Shown here: positions 45,001 to 56,910 of the stretch, piece after piece
How the letters are laid out: each line of letters opens with the position of its first letter
Numbering within the stretch: position 1 is the first letter of the stretch
NCBI GenBank assembly: GCA_029964075.1
Contig: CM057149.1
Location: 13,216,465-13,280,464 of the forward strand
Source: Patiria pectinifera
Taxonomy: Eukaryota; Echinodermata; Asteroidea; Valvatida; Asterinidae
Direction: 5' to 3'
DNA: 64,000 nucleotides
Translations under genes and position numbers: made by a program
The notes under the pieces: model-generated
Databases searched by the model: none
The model's input: the letters and a program-made list of their open reading frames with translations, nothing else
What the model was told of the DNA's origin: nothing

Positions 45001-46269
45001 TTAACTTAACAGAGATTTAAAATTCCCGTCTTCCAAGTTCAATTGAGCATCCATGACTAAAAAGACGTACATCGTGAGGTCACCTTGACTTTCGGCTTCT
45101 CTGGTAAATTGAATGTTGATGCCTCCTCCGTCTCCGAGTTTCCTACCGGATCCGTGAGCGGAATTGTCGTCGTTACTTCTAAAATCGAGCCACAGACCGT
45201 ACTTGTCTTTTAGGTAGTCTCCGAGGTCAAAACCCGTCAAATTTAAGTCTTTAGCTACTCCACGCCCGCTTTCGGTATCGCTGTCTCCAAAGAACTTGTT
45301 GATTTCATTCCAGTGTTGATACTGAAACATGCCTTGACTGTAGAGTTGATTGGGTTTACCTTCTACGGTCATCGATGTTTTGGTTAGTTTTGGATTGTAA
45401 AATCGCTGCGGATTTTTGACCGCGGGATCTTTAAACAAAAACAAAATACCCTTGAGACTCCTGATGGGTTGATTGACGCTGACGTTCCAAAGCGTGTCCG
45501 ATTTGTTGACGGATCTAACTTCTAGCGAGTGGATTTTATCAAACAGATATTGCATTAACCCCTTGTGTTTATTCCTGATGGTGATAGCTAGGTCTCCGTT
45601 GGTCACCACTTCGTATTCGAGAGACAAGTCTGAGACAGAATACATCGCCGCCGTATCTGAACTGTTGACTACTTTTTCGTGATCGTTAAACTTTATCTCG
45701 TACGTCAGAGGTTGTTTTAAACCGCTGGGGTAAACAGGGTGATGCGAAGTCAGTATGTCAATGTCTAGGGGAATGCAATATCTGTTACCATAGGCATCCG
45801 CGATAGCTTGATCCTTACCGTTGTTGGCGCCCGCGTTAGCATCTTCAGCCCCAGTTCTTAGTTTAGACACGTTTTCTTTTTCTATGCCCGAGTACGCCAT
45901 GTTTCGAGTCGTCGAGCTGTTGATCCAATTGTCTTTAAAGTTGTGATACACGTCGGCGTGACGATAACTTATAATTTCGTGACCTTAAAGCCTGACGCTG
46001 ATTTCGCTGACTAAATTTCTGGCCAAATTGCTAAAAATGGTTCTATTGTTGTCACTTCCACCGTCGAGTTCTAAATTGAAAGCTAGTTTACAAGTGCCGG
46101 GTACTATCATGTCGTCTACACCCAATTGAGGAAACTTGACCCTCAGCGTTTGCCCCGCCGATATACTACTGGGATTGTGGGTAATGACCACCTTTTTTCT
46201 CTCACCCTTGATAGATCTGGGTATTTTTAATAGCCTGCTGGGATTGAGCTTTTTTCCATATGCATTCAT
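45001..46269 (-). pseudogene. Major capsid protein (double jelly-roll), in-frame stop
   Basis: Two open pieces in one frame: 45985-46269 (94 codons) and 45951 to 45001 (316 codons), separated by a TAA at 45985-45987, with the frame open across the short gap. The N-terminal piece has SSISAGQTLRVKFPQLG and VPGTCKLAFNLELDG, the typical first strands of Polinton major capsid proteins; the second has DVYHNFKDNW-type and LTYEIKFND stretches and ends QGDLTMYVFLVMDAQLNLED. Total length about 422 codons fits the family. The stop would truncate the protein to about a quarter. Confidence 0.88.
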
Positions 46270-46291
46270 TTTATTTATACGAGTTTTAAAT

Positions 46292-46708
46292 TTAAAGGTA
46301 TCTGTAAGCCAAGAAGCCCACCAATAGCGTTCCCCCCGCGATAAACGCCAGTTCTTTTTCTATTTGTTGGTCGCTAGGCTCGTAAAAATCTTCGAGTTTG
46401 GGTTCGCGGGGTAACTTGACGTTTTCTCCGGTCATTTCATTGTAGTAACGCAACGCTCGGTCTACGTTGGAAAATGTTTCTTTAGAGGCATTTTGTTTTC
46501 TGATACGTTCGTTGAGAAAATCAAGTCGTTTCGTTCGTTCTCGTTGCCACTGATCTCTGGCGGCCGAAAGTTGTTCTGTCGCTAAATCGTGTCTCTTACG
46601 CTCTTCGCTGCCATCATCCCTTAGACTTGAAAATAAAAAGTTTGAACCCGAAAAAGCTAAGGCGTTTATGATCGCACCTCCAACCATCATTACAACAGCT
46701 GACGCCAT
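46292..46708 (-). CDS. Conserved Polinton membrane protein, 138 aa
   Basis: Intact. Hydrophobic helices at both ends (VVMMVGGAIINALAFSG and FIAGGTLLVGFLAYRYL) enclose a charged helix with EERKRHDLATEQL and RTKRLDFLNERI. I recall this exact layout beside the major capsid gene in many Polintons; function unproven, probably virion-associated. Lies 22 bp upstream of the capsid gene and faces the integrase across 40 bp. Confidence 0.85.
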   Translation of the reverse strand: MASAVVMMVGGAIINALAFSGSNFLFSSLRDDGSEERKRHDLATEQLSAARDQWQRERTKRLDFLNERIRKQNASKETFSNVDRALRYYNEMTGENVKLPREPKLEDFYEPSDQQIEKELAFIAGGTLLVGFLAYRYL

Positions 46709-46749
46709 CTATTTAATGTATAAAGCATTTTAAATTATTATTATAATAA

Positions 46750-47735
46750 ATGATGAAAACATTATCTAAACTGTATTATAGCCCAAGCGGTTATTGGAGA
46801 GGTGAAAGCGCCGTCGACCATTTACACGATAAAACAAAATACGATAAAAAGGTAATCAGAGATTGGCTTAAAAAACAAGCAATTTGGCAAATTTATCTGC
46901 CGGGTCCTGCGTATGTACCCAGGCCTACGAGTACTTCGCGAGAGTTTGAAACACCAAACGACTTTCACCAAATGGATGTGCTATACCTACCCTATGATAA
47001 AGTAAAACGCAAGACTTATAAATACGCTTTGACGGTTGTCGATGTTGTGAGTCGATACCACGAAGCAGAACCTTTGGTTTCTAAAACGGCGGATTCCACG
47101 CGAGATGCTATCGTCAAGATTTACGCGAGGTCGCCTTTGAGTTACCCTAAAACGTTGAGAGTAGACGCCGGTACCGAATTTAAAGGAGCATTTAAAAAAT
47201 GGATGGCCTCAAAAAGCGTCGAAATTATCGTCGGCGAACCCGGAAACCACCGATCGCAGGGTATCGTAGAAAGATTTAATCGAACGCTAGCCGAGAGACT
47301 GTTTGGTCATCAATACGCTCAAGAAATGTTAAATCCCGAGAGTAGAAACACGCAATGGGTCGAGCGATTACCCAGCGTGATCAAAGCTATAAACGATGAA
47401 ACGACAAGATTAATAGCTAAAGCACCGTCAGAGGCGGTTAAACTAGAACAGGTCCGGCAATCGCCGGCTAACCCCGTTAAAACAAAAGAGCAACAATTAC
47501 GGCAAGACGCTATGGTTAGATATTTATATTACCCGGGTGAGCAAGAGGGTGGAACTTCTAGAAGAGCCACGGATACCATTTGGAGCGTAGACATCTTCAA
47601 CGTGGAAAAATGATTGAAGGTAAAAAAGTCACGACGGGTCCTACTCTTTATTACCTGCAAGACGGCCCAAAAAGGAGTTTTGTGAGACAAGAGCTTCAAG
47701 TCGTACCCGAGGACACGCAATTACCGCCCAATTAA
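46750..47735 (+). pseudogene. Retroviral-type integrase, C-terminal frameshift
   Basis: Main frame 46750-47613 (287 codons). Catalytic triad visible: D76 (DFHQMDVLYL), D139 (RVDAGTEF) and E174 (GIVERFNRTL), with 34 residues between the last two, as in the rve family. N-terminal zinc-binding His/Cys pairs are not obvious. A one-base shift at the A run near 47605-47612 ends the frame; the other frame goes on to 47735 and carries the final SH3/chromo-like strands. Catalytic core is intact, so partial activity cannot be excluded. The 3' end overlaps the convergent polymerase gene. Confidence 0.88.
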
Positions 47736-50700
47736 TATCTAGATTACGGTGACCATAAGCGAGCGTGTGTATTCCATCCGGTAAAATGTACCGCTTTGTG
47801 TCCAACGGACTCAACGATAGTTTATTTTGAGATATGGTGTAAAGGATGTGTTTTTCCGATCGAATTTGAGTCATCGTTTCTGTTTTAGATTTATTTTTAA
47901 AGATGCAGTCGTAGTAGTGTCGGTGTTTTAATTTTTTGTCAGTGACCGATTTTGTGACCCCCTTGGCCTTTTTAAGAGTGATGTTGTTGTCATCTGCTAA
48001 AATCGAGTACATCTTGGGTCTTACGCAAACGGCTTCTTGAATGACCTTACCTCCAAACTCGTCTTTAAATTTACCGATCACTTTCTTATTGGTTGGATCG
48101 TATAACTCGTGATCCAGATTGTAATTCGAAAAGTCGTAGTGTTGCCCGTGAGATCGCATGTCTTTGTATATGTCATCCGTGTAAACGACAATCAACAGAC
48201 TGTCCGTATCCGTATACATCAACCTGATTTTATCTCCGTATTTGTCTTTCAATCGGTTGTAATAAAAATCGTACATCAGCGTCTTTGAGAGATCCAAGAT
48301 ACTCACTCCGCAGTAAATGGGCTTGTTTAACGCGGTTGTCGTTTTATATGTTTCGACAAACGACAGGTCACACTCTGGAAACGGCGTTGTTGTTTTATAG
48401 CTCGGTTTTTGAATTATTTTTTTTGTATTTTGATTGATCGCTCTCGTTATTATCTCTCAGTAGGTAACCGTCTATTCGATTTCTAACGTTTTCCATCGTC
48501 TTACCAAACACGCTGTTATTCATCAGTTTAAAAAAGTCTTTCTCAAAATCAGAGGTTGCTTTTGTTCGGAGTTGCGTGTTTTTATCGATGTAAGATTTCA
48601 TCCAAGGCGATTGTTTAAATTTTAACACGCGATATACCTTTTTTAGTTTCAAACCGAGATCGAGGTATGACTGCAACGTAACGTAGTGCAACACGTATTT
48701 TTGTTTTGGATTAAGCGTACACGTTAATTTTTGTACGTCACTATTAGGTTCGGTATCCAATAACTCGTTTTGATAATCAGACATCCACGCTTGGGGTACG
48801 ACGATATTTTCGGGTGCTAGGGGATAATCGTTATGCTTGGCGTGTAGATCGTACGGATAGTCTAAATCTACTTCAAAAAAGTAGCCGGTGTTGGACGTTT
48901 TCTTAAGCGTTAATATTCTTTCTTCGGTAAACGGTTTCGAGGGTGTCCATTTAAAATCACTGTACGGTAGATATTGACTCATAGCCCAATCGTACAGATT
49001 GTTGGCATCCAAATAAGCGATATAACTCGAGGGCGCGGTATAACCCAATCCGGGTGCGGTGTAATAATTGGCTGGATCTAACCCGTAGTTTTCTATGCAC
49101 GTTTGTCTAAAGTTTTCAAATACGCCTGCAAGTAATAACGTATCGGTAGTCACGTACAAGTCGTGATATTCTCCTAGATTTTGTATATTAAACTCGTTCC
49201 ACACATGTTGAGCTCTGTCGTAGTCTTGTTGCGATATATGTTCGTCTTTTAGTCTGCTGTAAAACTTGTCGATGGGTGGTAGGCTGGTCTCTTGAAACTT
49301 ATCAAACGAGTTCATATATTCGTAGGGATAAATTCCTTTTTGTAATAGCAAGTCAGAATGTTTAACATGCTTTTTGAGTAAATGAAACGACTCTTTTGGA
49401 CAACCTTTCACTAATTTATCCAACTTATCCAACCTTTCACTAATATGATGCCATAAAACTAAACGAGTCTAAAAATCGTAGATTTCCTATCGAAAACGAA
49501 ATATACTTTTCTGAATTTTTAGCGATCACTTGTATTTCTGTTTGGCTATCGTATTCTGTCATTCCCTGCATGATTAAATGCGCGTCGTAATTTTGCAAAT
49601 TGTGAAAAAAGACCGGTATCGGTGTCCAACCGGGTTTAATTTGTAGTTTGAGGTTACAATAAGCGTGTGCGGCACCCCTATATTTACCAGTGACGTGGCA
49701 GTGATCTCTGACCTTTCTAAATTTATTAATGCTCTTTTTGCAGTCTAGACATTTAGACTCGATAAATCCCTTACTATTTTTGTCCTGATGTTCTTTCTTT
49801 TGTTTTATCGTCTTGGGTTCTCTGGGTTTCTGGCACTGACAGTTGCTCGAGTAATTGGGATAAATTGGTTTCTCGCAAATCCAACACGCGTTTGTTGTAT
49901 CGTGATGGTCTTTAGCTCGCTCGTTAAATGTCATGGGTTGGGGTTTTTCAAATATGCAATTAATATCGCTTTGTAATTGTAACAGCGTTGTTATAAATCT
50001 AGTTGAAGCGTCTTTGCCTCTATAAGTCTCTTGATACACATTTTTACCGTCGCATCTTACGACAACTAGCGAATAACCGCTAGCTTTGTGAACGTTAATC
50101 TTTTTTGTGTTTGTCTCTTTGTCTGAGTGAGTAGGTTTAGATGTTAGTGTCTGTGTGGGTGTTGTTGTTGTTTGTAGTATGGATTCAAAGTCAGCATAAA
50201 TGACAAATGGTGCTTTTTGTTTGTGCCTATAGTTTTTAAATTCTAATATCGGTACGTCTCTTTCGCCTGGTTGCCCGTCTATGTATTTTGGTTTACCCGT
50301 CGGAAATACAATCTTTGATGGATGTGCATCTATACCCTTACAATCGGCGATATGTCTGTCTAATTTATTTTGATTGGTAAAATGACATAGACATCTTCGA
50401 CAAAAATATTTCTTACATTTATGTTTGGTAACGTCGTACATCAACCTCGTAAAATATTTTATCCAACAATAGTGATGCTTGTCACCTTTAGAAATCAAAA
50501 GCAGATCGATCTCTTTTGCCCCGTAGTGTTTAGACACGTATAATGGATATCTCACCCTCATAACCGTATACGTTTATCGATAAATTATTTTGTCTTTCTA
50601 TCTTGGGTATCTGATCGACCGGTGTCGGAAAGTCAACGCCTATAAAACTGAGTGCGTCGTCTTTGGTGTATACAACAGGTTCTTCTTTATGAATTTTATA

Positions 50701-51576
50701 TTTAGGATTATTTCTTATTTGATTTTTTACTTTATCTGTATACAACCCAAGAGCAGCTCTCAAACACCATCTCAAACACTCGTCGTCTTTGTTTTTGATG
50801 TTTATCATCGCCTGTTTAATTTTAAGATGTTCGGGTAGGTTTATGTAAGAACTACCTCTCGCTGGATTATATCTGTTGATGTTGATATATAACGCCATTA
50901 TCTTTTTTAAAACCCAACCCGATCCTTGATTCGTATACCTTTCATCCTTTTTAAATAGCTCTTCGATCTCTTCATTTAAAACCTGTTTTATTTGACTTTG
51001 ATTTAAAACGGCTTTCGGCTTGCTATAATGAATAGCTTCGATCGTTTCGATCGTACCATCCGGTTTGGTTTTTTCGTATTTTATTTTGACTGTGAGCTCC
51101 ATTTTTAAACCTCTCAGCTCTCTCAATTCTGACTTGATTTTATTGACTATTTGTTCCTTGTGCGAATCAAAAAACTTGATTAAATCGTGGTTATAAAGTC
51201 TGGGGTTTAATTCCCAGTTTCTGTAGTAATTTCTAAACCTTCTCGTTTCTCTAAAAGCTGACTCTGTAAAGTCTTCGGGTTGTCTGTATATTTTTATCGC
51301 CGATATTAAATCTTTTTTCAAAAACCGTCCTTTATAACCCGTCGGTATATATTTTAGATTTTGTTCGTCTACAATCTGTTTGAGCTCATGTAGTGTCTTT
51401 TTCCTCAAGTTTTTAAATTGACTTTCATAATTTTTTATCCCCTCGATGTAGACTTTACGAGTAAGAGAAACGTTTTCATTGTGCGGTATATTATATCGCT
51501 GCACGTAATCACGCAGCGTGGCTTTGTTCCATTTAGAATATCCTTTGACGGTCGGTCTGAACATATTACTCTCCAT
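47641..51576 (-). pseudogene. Protein-primed family-B DNA polymerase, broken
   Basis: Four open pieces, reading from 51576: 50530-51576 (N-terminal, terminal-protein-like region), 49440-50561 (zinc finger C54/C57/H70/C74, Exo I IYADFES, a Cys/His-rich RDHCHVTGKYRG region, Exo II FHNLQNYDAHL), 48395-49432 (Exo III region, motif A DANNLYDWAM, motif B NNSVFGKT), and 47641-48306 plus upstream frame (motif C YTDTDS). Frameshifts lie near 50540, 49435 and 48405. Between TAPGLGYTAPSS and YIAYLDANN roughly 50 residues normally present before motif A are missing. The catalytic Asp residues are still readable, but no single frame makes the enzyme. The true C-terminus is probably near 47740. Confidence 0.92.
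49402..49446. repeat. 15-bp direct repeat at a polymerase break
   Basis: CAACCTTTCACTAAT occurs twice, separated by 14 bases (TTATCCAACTTATC-like). The ~29-base tandem duplication coincides with the frame break between two polymerase pieces and could have caused it. Confidence 0.7.
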
Positions 51577-51694
51577 TTTACTATAGGAAATATAATATTT
51601 TTTTTCTCATTTTTTTTGGAAGGCAGACGTTGGATTTATAAGCAATCAGACTCACCGGCTGGTGAGGGATCTTCAAGACGAGAGATAATGGGCC

Positions 51695-52066
51695 CCGAGT
51701 TTCAAGGTCACGTGGTGGTGACTCACACATTTTTCAAGGTCACGTTGTTTACGCCAAATTCCTATCGTGCCTCAACACGCTTCAAGGTCACGTGGTGGTG
51801 ACTCATATATTTTTCAAAGTCACGTGGTGGTGACATCACCTCATTTTAGCGACGACAGATTTATTTTTTAACTCCAGAGCGACAGGCCCTGACTTGACAC
51901 ACATTTTTCTTTTTTGCTCCCAAACCTGACGCCAGATTTCTAAAACATTTGCCACGGGGGATTCCCCTATATTTTTTCCTCCAACTATTTTTAGAATCGA
52001 GAGCGGCGTGTCCAGACTGGCCGCAGATTTTCCATTTTGGTCCCATACCCCCACCTCCCCTACTAC
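51695..52066 (-). repeat. Polinton right terminal inverted repeat
   Basis: Reverse complement of 37326-37700. Includes three GGTCACGTGGTGGTGACTC units and one shorter unit. The polymerase start at 51576 lies about 120 bp inward, so the repeat probably carries its promoter. Confidence 0.92.
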
Positions 52067-52072
52067 TCCAGT
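52067..52072 (+). repeat. Target-site duplication (right), TCCAGT
   Basis: Same six bases as 37320-37325; see the left copy. Confidence 0.85.
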
Positions 52073-54080
52073 TACCACAGATTCGGATGACACATTGAGG
52101 CATGTGATTCCAGGTTTTCTATAACATATTTACAAAGGTTTATTCGCCGGAACTTTACGGCACTTTCGTAAACAACGGCAGCCATTTTGGCCTTACTTTG
52201 CTAGCCAACCTTTGACCCTATCCCGGCCTGCATGCATCAGTCATAACATGTCCCAGATGTCAGTCATTGGCTTTATAATGTTCGTGTAGTTGGTGTCACA
52301 CAAAGTCTACATACGTAAGTCAACATCATACGTTTGAGGTGGACGGTCAATGTTTAGATTATATTAACATAATGTGAATAAACAGTGCCGTTACAACACA
52401 ATGCCACTTAGGCAACTTAGGCCATCTGACGTTAGTGAAACGCCACAGTCATGGTGACCGTTTTAGCCGATTTTCGGCTAACTTTGACAGATTTTTTGTT
52501 GTTAAAAAATGAGTTTGACAGAAAATTTGACAGAATAGAATTTTTTGGCAGATTTCTGGCAGAATTCTGCAAAAATGGTTATTTGACAGAAAAACATAGC
52601 AAATTTGAAAAAAAAATGGTACATTTGTTTTAAAAAGCTTCGATCTTTTCAAACTAACCCCTGCATAATGGGGCAGGTTGGCTGGTCTAGGCGTGTTGAG
52701 GTTCACTTGGAACCGGACTTCAGCGTGACGCAACCATCATTTTGCCAGAAATTTACGCAATTTCATAACATCTTTATGTGACTATAGATTGTTTATATTT
52801 GTAATTTGAGCCTTAATTAAGGCAATACTACAACATCTGCATGTGATTTTTAGTGTTTAGAGTGTATATCGCGTAATTCTGGGGAATTTGGCAGATTTTT
52901 GATAAATCTGACAAATCTGACAGCGCCCCCAACGACAATAAATTGAGTTTCAGTCAGCTTCTTTGAAGCTGAAAATACACCCCCCCCCCCCTCCCCCTTT
53001 CGAATCGAATTTGATGTAATCGGCTGATAACCCACAGCTCCCTTACGATTTGGGAGCATCTGTTGCGGAAAAACCCTGGTTGATAACTTTAAAATACTTT
53101 ATTTTTCCCTCCCAGTAGGTTCCGCCCACTGAAAAAACCCTGCCGCTGCATAGCGCATGCGCGGCGCGGCCATGTTTGGTATCCTCTTACAGGGCCCAGG
53201 GAGCAACAGTGCAAAACAATTCCCATAGACACTTGTGCTAAATGCCCATACTTCAAAATTCTTTTAAAAATACTCAGAACTCTCGCAGGTATTTAAGCTG
53301 CACAGAAAAATGATGATCAACATGTCATCTTTCAATTTCTTATCATTTTTTGGTGGGTTGACCACTGACTTTTCGAGAAATTCTCGCCTATAGAATACGA
53401 CCCCTATTTTCCCCAAAAGCGGAACGGTACGTAGCCATCTTGAAAAACGATCCCTCCACAACATGGCAAAAAATTCGCCACTTTCGACCCCAATTGTGTC
53501 CAAAATGCTCAGAATTGTAAGCCCCGAGTCCGGGCCAGAGGTTTATTGCCATATCTCTTCAATTCCCCAATGTTATGGCTCTCAAAACTCTCTAATATCG
53601 AATATTTTGAGGGTATAAGTTTTATTCATGAGCTCGGCGCATGGGTTTAGGCCTATTTACAGGCGTGCACCCATAAGCCAATTCAGGTTGCATATGAAAA
53701 CGTTGCATGACATGGCTGTCATAGCTTCATCCAACAACCAGATGTTCATAATTCGTTTGGGTTTGCAGTAAACTGATGAAACCGAAAGAGTCAACTGTCA
53801 AATGAAATTTGACAAAACCGGGAACTCGACAAAATATATGTTTAGACACCGAGCACTGTTTCGTCTGATTGTACCTAACTAACTGCAGACTTCATGCACA
53901 CTCGAACCATGCATAAAGAAACATTTTGTTTGATTTTTATACCACACTTTGAATTCCTTCCTTCAAATTATTGGGGCATCATTGGTCACTTTTTACATCA
54001 GTGTAATTACGCGGTGAAAAGTACTTATCTTCCAAATGGGGGCGCTCTGCTAAATTGAACATCATTATGCAAGGTCCCCC
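52073..54080. other. Gene-free interval right of the Polinton
   Basis: Contains a TTTGACAGA-rich stretch (52480-52570), a poly-C tract near 52980, and at 53200-53640 a copy of the dispersed repeat family also found at 7290-7678 and 56440-56900. No gene recognised on either strand. Confidence 0.5.
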
Positions 54081-54089
54081 TTGCCCATG

Positions 54090-54365
54090 GGCGTCGCCAG
54101 GATTGTTTCTACAAGGGGCAAGCACATTCCCTACCCAAAAAAATCCCTATATTTTACATCGTTTTCCGGATTGATAATTTTTTCGAGGGTGGGCAGGGAC
54201 ATTGCCCCCCCCCACCCCCACCCCATTAAATTAACAACAATATGACTTCGCACCTCTTTTTCTTTTCTGTTTCCCCTTTTTTTCTTCTTTTTTTTCCCTT
54301 CTTTTTTTTTAGGGTTGCTTGTCCGGGGGGACAAGTGCCCCCTCCCCCCTCGCAACGCCCATGCT
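54090..54365. repeat. Low-complexity repeat with GGGCGTCGCCAGG start
   Basis: Starts GGGCGTCGCCAGGATTG and ends CTCGCAACGCCCATGC, so the ends are short inverted repeats around a pyrimidine-rich centre. A relative lies near 31310-31580. Confidence 0.5.
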
Positions 54366-54644
54366 TCTTTCTCAGAAACAGTGCAATACTTTTTGATCAT
54401 ATACTTCGTTCACAACACGTTCCGTCCACTATAGTGCACTGTGTAGTTATTCTAAGTAAAAAGATAATTTTGTTTTACAGATAACAGCAGTGGTCTACAT
54501 CAAAATGATCTAGTTTTGACAACGAAACAAGCAATTGATAAAACTCTTCCCGTACATTGAACATCATACCACGTTTATTTACAAAACATTTCACTCTGAT
54601 ATGCTGGTTTAGCAATGAAGTACAAGATGTAAATGAAAAGAGTC

Positions 54645-54835
54645 ATTTACTTAAAACTCTAATACTACCATAACAATGCTGTTGAAAAAGAAAATTATTT
54701 GAAACTCTTATTCTACCATCACAACTGCTGTGAAAAAAAAATCGAAAAACGAATTCTATAATCACAACTGCTGTTTAAAAAAGAAATGTATTTGAAACTC
54801 TAATTCTACCATCACAACTGCTGTAAAACTTTGGC
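54645..54835. repeat. Imperfect ~60-bp tandem repeat
   Basis: About four units sharing ACTCTAATTCTACCATCACA and ACTGCTGT followed by A runs. No coding content. Confidence 0.75.
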
Positions 54836-55689
54836 AGCGTTGATTTGTGAACAAAAAAAATCAGAACCTTTTTTTACAGTGTAGTCACGTGGTACTAGTA
54901 CACTAAATCTGCAACGACTTATCGTGTTTTCCCCAAAAGCCTTCCCCGGGTCGACCTTGCGACGACTGTCTTCTCAGGATTATTAGCTGCACCTCAGCTA
55001 CGGCGATCGGGAACAATATCAGTCGCCAATTTTTGCGTGAGCAAAGTACAACTGCGATGATACAGGGTGAGTAAAAAAAGAAAAAGCGGAACCCAAACCC
55101 ACTCAAATATATATCATATTCAAAAAAGTATGTAGCACCAAAAATAATAGTAACTGGAAAGTCAATTTCATAAGCTACGGTGAACAAATTACTGAAGTTG
55201 CTTAATCCGTTCAAAGAATATCACATTTAAACGCGATGATCCTAAAACCTGTTTCGTCAAAGAAAAATTTGTATTCGGACTGTTTAGAACAACAACGAAA
55301 ATGACACAGAATACTTGTTTCGACAACTGTTGTATACAGTATCTTTATTAACAACCCTGGTTAGGCAAAGTTGTGACGACGATTCTTGAAATCGCACATT
55401 TCGACGAAAGAGGTTTTAGGGTCATTGCGTTTTTCTTTGAACGGATTGAGCACTCTTTTTATTTTTTTCCATCTAAAAGTTGCCTATGAAATTGGCATTC
55501 CAGTCATTAATGTTTTTGGTGCTTCATATTTTTTGGACTCGCCCTGCATTAAGACAATCGGCATCAGTCGGCGCTTAAAACAAAATCGACAGTAAAACGT
55601 CTATCTGGTCGGATAGTGAATCTATGTGTATAGGCGATCGTGGGTGACGTGAGCACGGTTGCGATTATTCTGTGTCGAGATGCCGCTTG

Positions 55690-56400
55690 TTCCACGACAA
55701 TTAGTCTGGTTCCCAGACCAAAAGATTCTGACTATTCTTGATGAATCTTAGGTCCGGTAGCCTCCGGTAATACATTGTATTACAATTTACGTCACGTCAC
55801 TAAAACGGGAGGAATTCCTTCTTTTTCCGAAAATTTCCGAAGTTTGCCGAATTCGTTTCGTCGACAATCGGATAGTGCCCGAGTTTCTCCGAGTATATTA
55901 TAGGTTTAATTAACCGCTAATTGCTTATTAAAATTGTTTTAAATGAGTTGATAATTAATATTCATTGGTTTCATTTAGAAAACTTGAAATTCACGACGAT
56001 TTTGTGCATCAAATATACTCGGATCGTATGAGCGAACTCATACAATTTTGAATTTGACGACCGTTACCGAGATTTTCCAAAAGTCGGTCTTCATTCGGCT
56101 CCGCCTGCTAACAGTGCTATTTTGGTGCCTAAATTTGAAGATTCCAGATCAACATGTTATCTTACAGAAACATCAAACTGTATTATCATAACTGTAATAA
56201 TGTTACGAAGCAAGTGATTTATTTACAAATTTGATCAGAACATTAAAAGCTAAAAGTGATAAAGCGAAATCGGAAGCCGAGCTTTGAAAAAGGGCAACCA
56301 ATGTTGTCATGTTTATTTTTAGCCACGGAGGCTGCCTGACCTAAGATTCATCAGGAATAGTCAGAATCTTTTGGTCTGGGAACCCGACTACACGACAATC
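55690..56400. mobile_element. MITE, ~700 bp with ~60-bp inverted ends
   Basis: The left end (TCTGGTTCCCAGACCAAAAG, TTCTGACTATTC, GATGAATCTTAGGTC at 55706-55753) is matched inverted at 56336-56395. Interior has no coding sequence. A short palindrome TCTGGTTCCCAGA lies in each arm. Confidence 0.7.
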
Positions 56401-56439
56401 ACACGATTTCTCAGTTTTGTGACGTGTGCGCGCCTTTTC

Positions 56440-56910
56440 TGGTAGCAGACCAGTAAATAAACTTCCATAGACCCCAATGGTAAATGCTCCCACTTCAGAA
56501 ATTCGGGAAAAATACTTACAACTCTCCAAGGTGTTCGAGACACACATCAAATTAAAGCTTATTTTATCACCTTTCATTTTCTTTTCAATTTTTGGGGGGT
56601 CAACTGATGACTTTTAGGAGAAATTTCCATCCGAAGATGATCACCCCTAAAAATAGTCCTGAAGCCCATCGCCATTTTGAAAAACGATGGCTACACTCCA
56701 TTGCAAAATAGAGCGCTTTTAGGGTCCAAATTACATCCAAATTACACACAACTGCAAGCTCCCAGTCCTGTGCACGGCTTCCACCCATATTTTTTACAAA
56801 CCCTCAAGTTCATGGCCCACAATACTCTCAAATACTGAAGATTTTGAGGGCATGCAAATCGTGATTTGGCTGGCGTAGGCAATTTGGGGCCTATTTACTG
56901 GTCTGCAACC
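56440..56910 (-). repeat. Dispersed repeat, inverted copy of 7290-7678
   Basis: Shares ACACACATCAAATTAAAGC, CCACTTCAGAAAT, AAAACGATGGC-like and CACAATACTCTCAAAT blocks with the region at 7290-7678 in reverse orientation. Also related to 53200-53640. Confidence 0.65.

Larger units (their letters stand above)
37326..52066. mobile_element. Polinton/Maverick element, ~14.7 kb
   Basis: Bounded by inverted terminal repeats starting AGTAGTAGGGG and ending CCCCTACTAC(T), flanked by the direct repeat TCCAGT (37320-37325 and 52067-52072), the 6-bp target duplication expected of Polintons. Inside are the hallmark genes: protein-primed family-B DNA polymerase, retroviral-type integrase, A32-type packaging ATPase and double-jelly-roll major capsid protein, plus a set of conserved small Polinton genes and a TFIIB-like gene. 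Such elements are integrated virus-like elements (adintovirus-related) of animals. Many genes here have stops or frameshifts, so this copy seems inactive. No adenain-like protease was found. Confidence 0.95.

Noticed and set aside
54131-54484. Lys- and Phe-rich frames
   Set aside because: Translation of poly-pyrimidine low-complexity DNA.
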